From positions 185,352,257 through 185,416,256 of the forward strand of contig CM042685.1 in assembly GCA_023614405.1 (NCBI GenBank): DNA of 64,000 nucleotides. Reading direction: 5' to 3'. The notes under the pieces were generated by a model that searched no databases, was not told the origin of the DNA, and saw only the letters and a program-made list of their open reading frames with translations. The stretch's first letter is position 1. Every line of letters begins with the position of its first letter. Source of the DNA: Avena insularis. Lineage: Eukaryota; Streptophyta; Magnoliopsida; Poales; Poaceae. Below, in pieces: positions 34,967 to 47,625 of this stretch. Made by a program: the position numbers and the translations under genes.

Positions 34967-36522
34967 TGATACGTCGGAAACGTATCAATAATTTTTGATG
35001 TTCCATGATTGTTTAGTATATGCTTTGCTTTGTTTTGTGTACACTTTGAGGTATTTTTATATGTTTTTTGGGACTAACCTAATAACAAGATATGCCACGG
35101 TGCCAGTTGCCTGTTTTCTTTTGTTTTTTGGTTCCAGAAAAGGCAGAAAATCAATATTCTCGGAATTGGATGGGACAAAATCCAAAGTCAATATTTTATC
35201 GTGGGAAACACGGAGCCAGAATACGAGACGGAGGTGAGACAGCTGGGGGCCACACCACCTGGCCGCTCGGCCAGGCCTGGCCCGCGCCTGGGGGGTGCGA
35301 CCACCCCGAGTGCCCCTGCCTCGCCTCTTAGCCTATAAGAATCCCCCGATACCAAAACCCTAAGTACCCGATCAATCTTCCATGAAACAGTCCGTAGCCG
35401 CCGCCACCATCCTCCCTAGATCGGGGGATCTGAAGTTCTTCCCGGCACCCTGCCGGAGGGGAGATCATCTCGGAGGCTTTCTTCATCACCATGCCAGCCT
35501 CCGGTATGAAGCGTGAGTAGTTCCACCTTGGACTACAAGTCCATGTAGTAGCTAGATGGTTGTTTCTCCTCCTTTGTGCTACCATGTTTAGATCTTGTGA
35601 GCTCCGTTCATGATCAAGATCATCTATTTGTAATCATGCATGTTGTGTTTGTAGGGATCCGATGGATATTGAGATTACTATGTCAGATTTCTTAATGGTT
35701 TTATCTTATTGATTCTATCATGTCTGTGTTGTTTGTGATCTTGCATGCTCTCTATTTCTAGTAGCTATCTTGGCCAAGTAGATGCTAGTGACTCCAAGAG
35801 GGAGTATTTATGATCGATAGTGGGTTCATGCCTCTATTTAATCTAGGGAAGTGACAGAAATATCTAAGGTTGTAGATGTGTTGTTGCTACTAGGGAGAAA
35901 ACAACGATCTCTTGTTCATAGAACAAGTGGATTGTTTACCTTACACACTTTGCTTAAAGTAGTTATTCGTTGCTTGCAACTTAATACTGGAGGGGGTTCG
36001 GATGATAACCTGATGGTGGATTACTAGTCATAGATGCAGTTGGATGACGGTCTATGTATCTTGTTGTATTGCCCAATCAAATCTCATAGGATCATGAATG
36101 TCTAGTATTGCATTGTTATGCCTTGCTCTGTCCTGTCAATTGCCCCGCTATAATTTGTTTACCCAGCATGCCATGTTGTCTATCTTAAGGAGAACACCTC
36201 TAGTGAACTATGGATCCCAGTCCAATCTTTTACCATTAATACATCTTCCACGGTTCTTTTTTAGTCTCTGAAAACGACCATTACCTTCCACATCATACAG
36301 TTAATCCTTTGTTTTCAACAAACCGGTGAGATTGACAACCTCACTGTTCATTGGGGCAAATTCTTGAGTTTTTTCCAGTTGCTAGCAACACTTTGGGTCG
36401 TTTCCTTCCTCATACTGGTTCGATAACCTTGGTTTCTTTCCGAGGGAATACTTGCTGTTGTGCTCATCATACCTTCCTCTTGGGGTCTCCCAACGAAGCT
36501 CTATAGTGATCTGAGCGCATCA
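34967..36522 (+). repeat. 5' LTR of element X (1556 bp)
   Basis: Runs from TGATACGTCGG to GAGCGCATCA. A TATA-like CCTATAAGAA at 35331-35340 follows a GC-rich upstream block (35231-35320) that does not match the same position of the 3' LTR. The transcribed part has AAAACCCTAAGTACC and a long AT-rich tail. Confidence 0.92.
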
Positions 36523-36532
36523 AGCTGTTTTC

Positions 36533-36550
36533 TGGCGCCATTGCCGGGGA
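36533..36550 (+). other. Primer-binding site, tRNA-Asp type
   Basis: TGGCGCCATTGCCGGGGA, 10 bp after the LTR, matches the Athila site TGGCGCCGTTGCCGGGGA with one change. Confidence 0.95.
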
Positions 36551-36762
36551 GGCTAAGGATGGCTTCACAAGGGGAGTCCTTCACAACCTTTCTATTTACT
36601 TTTTTTTGCTTAGTTTCTTTTGCCTTGTTTTGTTTGCCTCTTTTTTATCAAAAACTCAAAAAAAATTATTTTAGTTTGGTTTGCCTTTTCTTATCAAAAA
36701 CACAAAAAAGTTAGTTCCTACTCTAGTTGCTGCTGCTGTTGGTTTGCTCCACTTTTGCAAAA

Positions 36763-38734
36763 ATGAACTCTACCGAGAACACCAAGTTGTGTGACTTCAC
36801 TAGCACAAACAACAATGTTTTCCTAAGCACACCTATTGGTCCACCTAGTCTTGATGCTACCTTTTATGAAATTAAGCCTGCTTTGTTGAATCTTGTGATG
36901 GGAGAGCAATTTTCTGGTGCTATTTCTGATGATGTTACTGCCCACCTCAATAACTTTGTTGAACTTTGTGAGATGCAAAAATATAAGGATGTAGATGTAT
37001 ATATTATTAAGCTCAAGTTGTTTCCTTTCTCCTTGAGAGGAAAAGCTAAATAATGATTGCTATCCTTGCCTAGAAATAGTATAGATTCTTGGATTAAGTT
37101 TAAGGATGATTTTATTGGAAAATACTACCCTCCTGCTAAGATTATATCTATGATAAGTTAAATAATGAAATTTAAACAACTTGATAATGAACATGTTGCT
37201 CAAGCTTGGGAAATAATGAAATATTTGGTAAAGAATTGTCCCACTCATGGACTGACTGCTTAGATGATTATCCAGAATTTTTATGCAGGTTTAAACTTCT
37301 CTTCAAGAAACCTGTTGGATTCAGCTGCTGGAGGTACCTTTATGACCATTACCTTGGGTACTGCAACAAAGCTCCTTGATAATATGAGGGTCAACTATTC
37401 TGAATGGCACACTGAGAGAGCTCCACATGGTAAGAAGGTAAATTATGTTGAAGAAACCTCCTCTTTGAGTGATAAGATTGATGTTATAATGGCTATGCTT
37501 GTTAATGGAAAATCTCATATAGATCCAAATAATGTTCCCTTAGCCTCTTTGGTTGCTCAAGAAGATCAAGTTGATGTGAACTTCATTACAAACAAAAATT
37601 TCAACAACAATGGCTATAGGAATAATTTTGGTAGTAACAATAATTATAGGCCTTATCCTCCTAATAATGGCAATACCTATGGAAACTCCTACAACAATAC
37701 TAGAAGTGATCCCTCTGAACTTGAAGTCATGCTCAAAGACTTTATTAGTAAACAAACCACTTTCAACAAGACTGTGGAGGAAAAGCTTTTGAATGTTGAG
37801 AAAAATATTTCATCATTGTCTGAAGTACAATCCTCTTTGATTAATAAAATGCCTGCTAAACCTGAAACCTTGGAAAGTACATTTTCTTCTAATCATTCCA
37901 TACAAGTTACTATTGATGAAAATGTTAGACTGTTAGCTCAACTACATGCTAAGTGGGAAAGATAAGTTGAAATGGCTAGAAACAATAGTGTGTGCACTAT
38001 TACCACCACCAATATGGATACCACCAGAAGAAGTCCCTATTCCTCCTACCATAATGCCTAAACCCAATGAGTCTATTACCAGTGATGCTAAGTTTGAATT
38101 TGGTCTTGATGGTTGCAATATTTCTGAAGTGATTATGTTCCTACAAAAGCTTGCTAGAAGTCCTAATGCTAGTGATATGAATGTGGCTATCACCAAACAC
38201 ATTACATATGCTCTTATTAAAATTAAGGAATAAAAGTTGAAACACAAAGCCTCTATTCCTAGGATAGTAGAAGATAGGTGGAAACCCATCATTAATATGC
38301 AAGTGAATGACTTTGATACCAAAGCTTCATGTGACCTTGGTTCTAGTGTCTCTATTATGCCTAGAAGGATTTATGAAATGCTTGATTTGCCACCTTTGGT
38401 AGATTGCTACTTGGATGTCCCACTTGATGATAATGCTAAAAAGAAACTCATGGAGAGTGTTAATGATATTCTTATTATGGTTAATAATGCTTATGTCCCA
38501 GTTGATTTCTATGTTTTGGATGTTGAATACAATGCTTCTTGTCATGTTACTTTGGGAAGACAGTTTATTAGAACTGTTGGTGCCATCATTGATATGGAAG
38601 AAGTCACCATTAAATATCAATTTCCATTCAAGAAAGGTATTGAAAACTTCCCTATGAGGAGAGAGAATTTGCTTTTTTCTCCTCCTTTGAAAGCAAAGTT
38701 TGATGTTAATGCTTCTTCATTTGAAAATACTTGA
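36763..38734 (+). pseudogene. gag: Element X gag-protease, broken
   Basis: The frame begins at ATG 36763. The capsid part (FSGAISDDVTAHLNNFVELC, then LKLFPFSLRGKAK) stops at TAA 37051, directly followed by TGA. Two more stops fall near 37160 and 37261. It resumes (FYAGLNFSSRNLLDSAAGGT) to a stop at 37961, with a frame change at about 37946-37963. The next part carries LDGCNISEVIMFLQKLA and, after another stop (38231), the aspartic protease: CDLGSSVSIMPRRIYEMLDL with catalytic Asp in CDLGSS, then LGRQFIRTVGAIIDM. The frame ends at 38734. An Asn-rich stretch around 37600-37700 separates capsid and tail. No RT follows: after 38735 there is only the element's 3' untranslated sequence. Mostly C-to-T type stops suggest long silencing. 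Confidence 0.88.
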
Positions 38735-38799
38735 TTCTTTCTTCTTGTGCCTAACTTAAAGGCGTTAAAGAAAATTACTTCTTAGGAGATAAGCCAATA

Positions 38800-38804
38800 G
38801 TTTT
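38800..38804. repeat. Target-site duplication GTTTT, left of solo LTR S
   Basis: GTTTT precedes TGTAACATCCC, and GTTTT follows at 44745-44749. Element X 3' untranslated sequence resumes there with CTTGAGTCTTGG. Confidence 0.85.
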
Positions 38805-41800
38805 TGTAACATCCCAATTTCAGCAACCCTGATTAAATGTGCAAAAGGCAAAAATCAGGGGGAACAAAAACTTTTTCTTGCAATGTGTGCTTACTTGTTT
38901 GCTTGTGCTCAAGCAACTGTTTGTGGATTTATTGGTACTCCTCATCTCAACACTAGTTTATAAAAACTATTTTACAAAAGAGATGTCTTGGCTCATCTTT
39001 CATATTCTCAAATGTTCTGGCATTTCAAAACCTGAGCCAAGATGACCTTGACCAACCAAATACTTTACTAGTTTTTATTGCCAAAACTATGGAGACATAT
39101 ATATATATATCTCCTTATGTTTTCAAGACATAACCTTCAACCCCTCTTATCCCTAGGTTTTCCAAAAAGCTTATTAAAACCTTTTCATCTCAATCTTGGT
39201 AGAGATACCCATATGGTACTTATCTTACTTCAAAGCAAAACACCTTTCAACATACCCATCCTTACCTCAAGCTAGGCTTGATGGTAACCCTAGTAGTAGT
39301 TAGATAAGTGAGAAGATGAATTGCCTTGATCTGTTGGTTGATGAATTGCCTTGATCTACTGATTGCATTGTTTGTTTAGGAACTAGAGTGAGCTAATCTA
39401 GTAGCTCATCCCTTAGGACCCCAATACTTTCTTGTGATCATCGATTTCAAAGCAAGCATCCAAATCTGGATCTATCCTAAGCCACTCAAGTGATCATCTC
39501 ATCTCATGCTTACCTCAATCCACAGATAATCCTTCTTGATGGTTTCCAACTTAGTGGAGACCCAATCCAAGTTTGGATATCCTCTATTGAACCTATACAT
39601 CAACACCAACCACTTGATGGAAAGTATAAACTCTTGCCACCCTCCCAATTGTCGACCTCTTACATACTAGTCAAAATCACCAATTCTGCCAAAATGGCTG
39701 TCTGGATTTCTTATCTAGATTCAATCTTTGGAACCCTACCTCTTCCAACCTATGTGCATTCTTGAGAATTTACTTGAACCGTCCTGTAGTACATCATTAT
39801 TACTACCAAGGCCCACTCTTTCCCATGGCTAAGCCCTTCTATCTCCCACTCATCCATGATGGTTTTGTAGTCAAGATAATAATCTTTTCTGCAAATCTTA
39901 TCATCTTGCCTACTTTGGCAGAAGCTCACATCTATATGCCACCTCCCCTTGACCAACTCTTTGCTTGGTTAAGATCTACTAACCATGGACTATCAATCCT
40001 CACTTCACTTATTTCCATTGGAGCCTTGTGCTTCTTAAACCCACATGGTTTAGGAGGCTACCTGATGTGTCTGTTATGGCAGCCTTATTTTCAACAAAGT
40101 TTGCCATCTCTTCTAGACCACCTCAAATGCAACCAAGCCCAACTCTTGCTTCCATGACCATCTATATGACTTGGTATATCTATCCATATACCACTGGTAC
40201 TAAGGTGAGCTCTGAGCTCCCTAATCCAATCCTGTTTAGATGGCATCAGAATAACCAAACCCTAGATCCTCCAAGAATCTAGTTTCCACCCTTTTCACTA
40301 CCTTCCTTCAAAACCAAGGTTAATCTTGATGCCTACATCAAGTCCACATAATCTACCTTGGATATAAGCATCCCCGAATAATTCTCCCAATTATTTGGAT
40401 TATTAAACTAATTTTATTTCATTCACTTACCAATTTTCCAACAACCTTGTCCTCAAAGGCAAGAATATTTTTTCCCAAATCACCTTGCCCACTCAAGGCA
40501 CATTTGATGCCTATTTATCATATCCCATCTTTCCAACTCAAAAATAAATATTTTTGAGATTCTTTATTATTTCTTTTTGCCCTTTTTCTTAAATGGTAGA
40601 AACAAGAAATAATTACCTAAAAATATTTTCCACCTTAATAAATCCCAATAAAGTTCTCCAATGTGTAATATGGTATTTAGGACCATATCACATCAAAAAC
40701 CAAGCTTGTCCAATATAAAAATATCATCTAAGATCCCATAATCTATTTTCTGCACATTTTGAAGAAGTGTATTTAAATGGGGTTATGATCTTTATCAAAA
40801 CCCCCATTTAAATCTTGGAGAGGTTATTTGACCTACTCTACCTACCAGTACCATTTCCACACTTTGTCCAATACAACTTTTGCAACTTCCTTTACAAACC
40901 TTCATTTGATCAAATTTTTCAAAATCAAGCAAACTTGATTCGAATCAAACCCAAACCAGCTCCAATCTTCTCTAATACTTCTCCCTAACCTCATCACTCT
41001 CCCCTGGTCGACCAGCACTGTAGCATGCCCCCACACCCCTTGTCACACATGTTTAATTAAGAGGGAGACAAAGGCAATGTCTTGTCTAGCTACTCCTTTT
41101 CTTATTACAACACCCCACCCCCTCTCTGTCCCCTAGCATGACCAGGACCCTATCTCTCACCTCTCCACCGCCTCCCTTGCCCAATGGATGGCCAACACCC
41201 CTCTCCCGCTCCCCCATGCACCTAGTGCACCATGGACCCATCTAACTCGTTTTATAAGGCCCCAAGGCACCCCAGAGCCTCACTCCTCTCTCATTTGCCC
41301 CCAGCACACCTCCCTCGCCTCCCCAGAGCCCCCTCTTCTCTTCCTCTGCCCTGCCCAGCTCGAAAGAAGGAGAAAGGAGAGCTTCGGCCTCCTCACAAAA
41401 GTGGAGCACCCCATCTTCCCCTCGCCCTCTCGCTCGCTGCATGTCACACTCCCGAACTCCCCTCCTCCCACTGGTGCTAATGTTGCTCGTATTGTGGACA
41501 TGCAGGGACCACCGCAGCATCTCCGGCGAGCTCACGAACATGCACCGGCAGGCGTCGTCGCGCGAGCATCCTCCCCCTGTCGAAGCACCCCATGCCGCCC
41601 CTCCATCTACTCCTCGTCGAGCACCGTATCGCCCTGACCCATCCTCGGCTCTCTTCCGCCCTCAGGTGAGCCGCCCCGTGCCTCTCCGCTTCGCTCTAGG
41701 GTTTACGCCCTCGCCCTTGAGGTCGCGGGGGAAGACGACGGGCAGCCATCGGATCCGTTCGGATCAGACGACCCCCACGCTCCCATACCCCTTAGCCCCG

Positions 41801-44744
41801 CTGGGCCTTGATCCGCGCTTCCAGCAGCCCCGGGTGGGCCGAACCCTCCCTTACCAGACCACCTCCGCCCCAGATCCAGCCTGCGAACTCCCTCCCCTCT
41901 TTTCTTTTTCTGTTGGTATAGACCTAGAAAAATACCCAATTACTTTAAATTGAAATAAAAATGCAAAAGCCTTCAAAACCCCCAGATCTAAATTTTCTCT
42001 GGTGCCTGGATGTTTTCCCCAACATACAGACCAAGTTTTACCCCAAAATATTATATAGAATAAATGGGATAAATCCTGGACTAAAATCTGTCCAGAACAC
42101 TAAACAAATTCTCTAGGAAATTTTACAAATCCAAATTACCCAAATCCAATTGGTGATGAAAGGTACTGAGCATAGTCTTCATGTCCCACTGGCCTCACCC
42201 TATTTTGCCTCCTAGATTACTGGTAGCAAAAATACCAAAATAAGGCCTTTTCTCCCTTTAAGATTTTCTCTAGGTCAAATCAAATGATGTTTTGATCTAA
42301 TTCCAACTCTCACTAGACACATATAACCATATATTCCACTATCCATCAGTTCATATTTTTATGAGTCTCTGCGGAATTTTAGTGAAATAAACTCTTATGT
42401 GCATGGTTTAATCACTAATAAAATCACTACAATAGATATGTAACTCCAGAAAGGTTGATTCCAATTTCTACATAAAGGTATTTTCATCACTTAACATGTG
42501 TCCCTGGAATAAACTAGAAAGCTTCTATAGAATAAATCTAATGAAAAAGATAAATCCCTTCTAGTACTGTCTTTGGGAATTTCTCAAGGGCATTCTGGTA
42601 ATTGTTTTGAGGTGATTCCATCTCCTATTGATTCAGTACACCAAATTTTACCTTTTCACCCAAGGAAATAATTTTTGGAACTCCATAGAAGTTCTGGAGA
42701 AGTATTTCCTAAAACTAGAACTTTAATCACCATAAAACCCATTATAAATCCTAGGAAATTGATAAAATAGTGAAACTACATTTGTTGGCTTCATTTTACC
42801 AATACCAATCATATGACATAATTTTTACACAATGGTATCATACATATCAAGTCCTTGATCAAAAACCCTCCCTTAGGTAGTTCTTAGACTATAAATCAAA
42901 AGGGATCCTTTTTCCCTAATGCCTCCAAATCCTTTGATAATCACTCAAACCATCCTCCCACATCTCACTGCCTCATATATTGAATCTATCTTTACTTGTT
43001 GTATGGTCTGATGCTTGTATGCTTTGTACTGATTGGTATATTGTTTGCTTGCATGTATGCTCGATAACAACGATAGTTGCGATTGTGTGATGCCGAGAAG
43101 AAGGAAGGATCGGGATATTATTTTATTATTATTGGTTATCTGGTTATCTAACGCCGTCAAGGGACTTCTCGCTGGTCACAGGCAAGCCACCATTCCTGAA
43201 CTCCTATATTAACCTATTTATGTTTATCAACTGTTTTATATCTCGTTTATAAATTGCATGATTAAAGGCATGGTTTGTTTCAAATAAAAGTGCTTGAGTA
43301 ACTTGGCTCCTCCAAGTTATGGATGAGTTTCCATTAGGACACCTACCCTTTTTGTACCTATGTTTACCCCTTTAGACTGAGGCAAAAATGATTAGCAGCT
43401 TCCCTCTTGGAACCCACGGATTTTCAAAGATAAAACTATTTTGGATTCTTACCCTACTACAAAGTTTTCAAAATAAAACCCTTAGAATTAGGCATCAATT
43501 CTGACTGGAAGTTTTACTAAAAGAAGATATGAGGTGGATGAAGATAAAGTCAAGCAAGAGAAAGAGAAGGGATGTTCTAAGCCAATGTCCGGAACAATTT
43601 TATCCGTGCAACCACATTACCCCAGACGCTGGGGCTTAGCTCGTAGTTTGTGATCCTTAGCCGGGGCTGCTCGTACTCGCTAAAGGGGAGAAATCCCCTA
43701 AAATCTGGGCTGTTTGTAGGACAAGGCACTAGTGCAACAATTGGGTCTCTCGCGGACGGTATGCTTTTAGGTAGTACGGATGGAAGATTGTCACTATTGC
43801 TATCTGCCAGACTTCGGTCTGGAGATAGGGGTCAGTACGGGAGGAAGGACCAGGGTCGTCGTACCCCATACTCGTACCGGAGAGAACAACCCAAAAGGAA
43901 AAGCCGTCGTTGCTAGGTATGGGAAAATCAAAAGTCTAGGTTTGATTATTCGAGCCCCTGTCTACCGTGTGTAGCAGGCCGTGGTTTTATCCCGACGGAT
44001 GTATTGATTCTTGTCGGTAAAGTGCACAAACTCTGCAGAGTCTAATCTATTCGAATAGCCGGGTCCATGGTCAAGGACGGTTGTAATGGCAAGTACTAGG
44101 AGGACCTTTCGGTTAAGTTGTGATGAATATAAAGGATGTGACTTGGTCACGAGGAAAAGATAAGAATAATATGGGTTTTGGCCAGAGATGGTCGATAAAG
44201 TTTTAAAAAGGGTTTCGCAACAAAACTGTTTTCAAATCTTTTAACAAGGATGTGAAGATGTCCAGGTTTTCTAAAAGGAGGCATATTTCCTAAAAACTCT
44301 TTTTGAACAAAGATATAGAGATGCCAATATTAGGTTTTTCAAAAGAATCTATAGCATAGAGCTATCTCGCCACAATCACATTTGCATTATCTTAGTTACC
44401 CTTGACTCGGTAGTTTGCGAGTACATTCAAAGTACTCACCGGCATTGTCCCTGGCTATTTACTTGGCCAAATTGCAGATGTTAAGAAGGAACGAAGGTGC
44501 TAACGTCTATGCGAGCTAGGCTGTCTTCCTAGTCAGTTGCCTGTAGGTTAAGGAACGGGCTCTGCGCTGAAGACTTCCGCTACTTGTGTTGTAATTGCCA
44601 TAATGGCCCCTTTGTAAGTTTTGTACTCGTTACTGTAAGGATGATGTAATGATACTAGTCGGTTATGCTCACGGCTCACTGATCATGGGAACGTGAATGA
44701 GATGCATAACGGGTATTCTCGGACCGTAAATCTGGGGTGCCAAA
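38805..44744 (+). mobile_element. Long Gypsy solo LTR 'S' (5.9 kb)
   Basis: Starts TGTAACATCCCAATTTC and ends TCTGGGGTGCCAAA, where a CA terminus would be expected, so the end is mutated. It has the layout of the other long LTRs here: AT-rich 2.2 kb, a GC-rich section at about 41000-41900 (ORFs of 80-170 codons on both strands at 41188-41953, low complexity and unrecognised), an AT-rich section, and a final 1.5 kb of mixed composition. There is no second copy, primer site or coding domain, so it is a solo LTR. An (AT)7 run lies at 39097-39110. At 5.9 kb it is long for an LTR. Confidence 0.82.
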
Positions 44745-45816
44745 GTTTTCTTGAGTCTTGGAAGTTATTACTTCTGGAATGAACTCTCCTTATCCTTTTT
44801 ATTTTATTTTTGTGCCAAGAATAACCTCTAATAAGAGGGAAGTAAGATTTGGGGAGTTGCTGTCCCGAAACAGATTTTTGTGCTCCACTATAAAACTTCG
44901 TGTAAAATCTCTATAAGTCGGATTGAGCTATAATTTTCTGAATAAATCCCCAGGTTGTTATCTAACATTCGTTAGTTCAACACTTTTTGATTTGAGCAAT
45001 AGAAGGTCTTTGAAAAAATCGATTTCTACCTACTGATATGTTTTGACAGATTTCTGCCATTATTTGCATTTGCTTCTTATTGATTCCTTTTTGGGTTCTT
45101 TTTGGGAAATTGAGATTTTTGAGGGAATTTGTACAGTATCTTGTGTCTTTATTGAAAGTTTTTCTATTTTAAAACTAAAAACCCAAGGTCTATTATCTTT
45201 TGAATACACTAATGTTCCTAATGAAGATTGTGTGAAGGTTTGTATGAAGGAAAAAAATTTGGTGTAGAGGAAGAATAATGTAATGAGATGAAGAATGGAC
45301 AAAAGCTCAAGGTTGGGGATGTCACCCTATGTCAACCCAAGAAATATTCAAGAGGTACAAGCGTTAAAGCTTGGGGATGCCCAAGGCATCCCCTTCTTCA
45401 TCAATAAAAATCTCAGGTCTTTCTAGACACTTCGTTTTTATTGTTTCATGCATTGTTGTGTTGTTGTTGGAGCGTCTTAGTTTTTTTTTGGTTTTTGTTT
45501 TCTTATTGGCTTTAATAAACTAGTTTGGACCCCAGTTCTCGCTGTGTTGTTTCAAATAAGTTGATTGGTGTTGGAGAGGAGTAGAAAGTTCTTGCTTGAG
45601 TAGTACAAGAGGAGCTTTATTTAATTGTGACTTAGACTTTAGCATGTCATGCTAGATGTTGTTTCGACCTTATGCTTAGTGATTATTGATGTAGCATGAC
45701 TTGTTCCAAACAATTAGGATTGCTTAATGTGCCTTGAAAGAATCATGTGTTGTTTTAGCATATAAAAGCATAGTATTGTGGTATTCTCCTTTGATGCTTT
45801 GTTTGGGTTGACTTGG
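44745..45816 (+). other. Element X 3' untranslated region, first part
   Basis: Resumes X with blocks that resemble Sabrina's non-coding 3' part (AATAACCTCTAATAAGAGGG; GGGGAGTTGCTGTCCCGAAACAG). A copy of AAGCTTGGGGATGCCCAAGG at 45368-45387 resembles the purine tract, and GGCATCCCC can pair with it. No gene. CTTGG at 45812-45816 is the left duplication of the Tat element. Confidence 0.7.
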
Positions 45817-46314
45817 TGACGAGGTTTGATCTCGTCAATGCCCATTGTTAGGGACTTGGGTTTTGGAGAAGATGGGGATGCTGGAGATCGCGGAACGGTT
45901 AGCAAACAAGCAACATGGGGACACGAGGTTTACCCAGGTTCAGGTCCCCGGAGGGAAAACCCTACTCCTGCTTGTCTTCTCTTGATTACGGCGGAACCGG
46001 TGATTACAGGGGTGCGCAGATGCAATCTAGCGTGGAGGTGTGTATGCGAAAGTATGAGGTCAGAGATCTAGGTCGTGCCCTCTTGGCCTTTATATAGACT
46101 TAGGAAGGTCCTGAGCGATCTAGTCGATTCTGAGTTCTAGGGTTTACCCCTTTGAATTTCCTATCTACTCTAGTCTTGCTCTCCAAGGATGCGAAGGCGT
46201 CATGGGCCTTGGCCAGCCGAAAATCTTCATGGGCCGGCGTATATTTGCCGTGGGCCTTCCTTGGGCTAGACCAGGTATGCTGAGGTCGTGTATCTGCGGG
46301 GTATAACCATGTTA
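45817..46314 (-). repeat. 3' LTR of Tat element (498 bp)
   Basis: In element orientation it runs from 46314 (TAACATGG, originally TGACATGG) to 45817 (CCTCGTCA). A minus-strand TATA box CTATATAAAGG lies at 46087-46097. The 35 bp just upstream of it (about 46108-46141) do not match the other LTR. Confidence 0.92.
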
Positions 46315-47467
46315 GTAGCCCCCGAGTGTTCAGTCGAATCATAGATTTGGCTGAGGACTCTTCAATCCTTCGGGTGCAACTCTGTCTTTCAAGAGAATGT
46401 GTAGGGATTGTTGATGCGTGTGCCTGACTCTCCCGACAGATCAGGGTCAGTTAACTGTCTTAGGACAAAACAACACGATCTTCTTCAGGTTCGAGTACCT
46501 CGACTCGAACCCGGAACATATGCTGGCGTAATTCAACTCAGGCCGCTGAGGACTTACAGGAGTGGAATTCCAGTGAATTTAATTGATGTACCCAATGCGT
46601 CCGTCGGGATTTTTCATCGCGCCTGTTGGCACGGGTTCATACTAGCAGAGCGGAGTCATGTGCGTTACCAGGCCATCAGATGATATCTGTAGGTCTTATC
46701 TTTGCGTCGCAGACATAGCATCCAAATTTTATCACCGCGGAGGTGTTTCGGGTGGCCAAGGAGAATGCTACTCACTTAGCGTTTAATTGGGGCAGAGTTG
46801 CCGAAAAGTTTTTGCATACTGATCCGAAGGATCGCAGTCGAAATTCATAGGGTGCGCGACCAGCGCTCCCTATGGGAGTAGCCCCCGAGTGTCTGTTCGA
46901 GTCGTAGACTCGAGCGGAGACTTTAATTCAGTCGTTGTTCAGTGTCAGGTCCGTAGGACAATTTTTTTTTCGGATGCTTTAATCCATCTTCCCTATGGGA
47001 GTAGCCCCCGAGTCCGTTGTGGAGTCGTAGACTCAACGTAGGACTCGAAGAAACAGTTCAGTGTGTAACGTGTTGTTCATTTTTCTGGTGCGCGGCTAGC
47101 GCTCCTGATAGGAGTAGCCCCCGAGTAATTAGTCGAATCGTAGGTTCGAATAAGTACTCAGCTTTGAAGCCGAAGAAATTGTGACTGTTGCTAGTATAGC
47201 TTTTGATGACGTCAGTGCTGACGATCGGTGACCTCAAGCGTCTGCTGCGCCAGAGATGACTTGACTGGACGAACATGGGTCCCACTTTCTGACCTTGAAT
47301 TGACCGGTCACGCGTGGCGTGGAGATAATTACGGCGTCACCTTGATTTCCGCGCTTAGTGGACGGCGTGTTAGCGACGGTTCGTTGCGATGCTGACACAT
47401 GTATGGCCAGATCCTGTCGTTGGCGTTAGGTCTTCTCGATGGACGGTTGTCGTGCATCGTCTTCGTC
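46315..47467 (-). repeat. Polypurine tract and its reiterated copies
   Basis: The minus strand has ACTCGGGGGCTAC immediately before the 3' LTR (46315-46327), as expected for the purine tract. The same 13-mer recurs at about 46879-46890, 47001-47013 and 47115-47126. Each sits in a loosely repeated unit with TATGGGAGTAGCCCCCGAGT and GAGTCGTAGACTCGA on the plus strand. No gene is visible in this 1.15 kb; the ORF at 46408-46683 is unrecognised. Confidence 0.75.
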
Positions 47468-47475
47468 TTTATAAT
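47468..47475 (+). promoter_or_regulatory. Possible TATA box of the antisense gene
   Basis: TTTATAAT about 150 bp upstream of the plus-strand start codon, followed by a pyrimidine-rich leader. It suggests the antisense gene has its own promoter inside the element. Confidence 0.4.
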
Positions 47476-47625
47476 CATTGGGGAAACACATTAGTCTGTT
47501 TTCACCACAGCTATTCGTGTTTCACTGCTCCCTTGTTCTCTGAGAGTTCTTGCTGCGCGCTGGAATATCCTCGGACATTTCCTTCTTCCATCCTACGTTC
47601 TCGCCGCTGGCGTCGCCGTACCGCA

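Noticed and set aside
41188..41953. ORFs of up to 170 codons in solo LTR S
   Set aside because: Low-complexity Pro/Ser/Arg-rich products on overlapping frames of a GC-rich LTR section.
38805..44982. Alternative end of solo LTR S at GTTCAACA (44982) with CTTTT as duplication
   Set aside because: CTTTT mismatches GTTTT, and sequence from 44750 on already resembles Athila/Sabrina 3' untranslated sequence. The end at 44744 gives a perfect GTTTT.
47389..47625. Extension of antisense exon 1 upstream to 47389
   Set aside because: The upstream codons look non-coding, and a possible TATA box lies within them; ATG 47626 has the better context.
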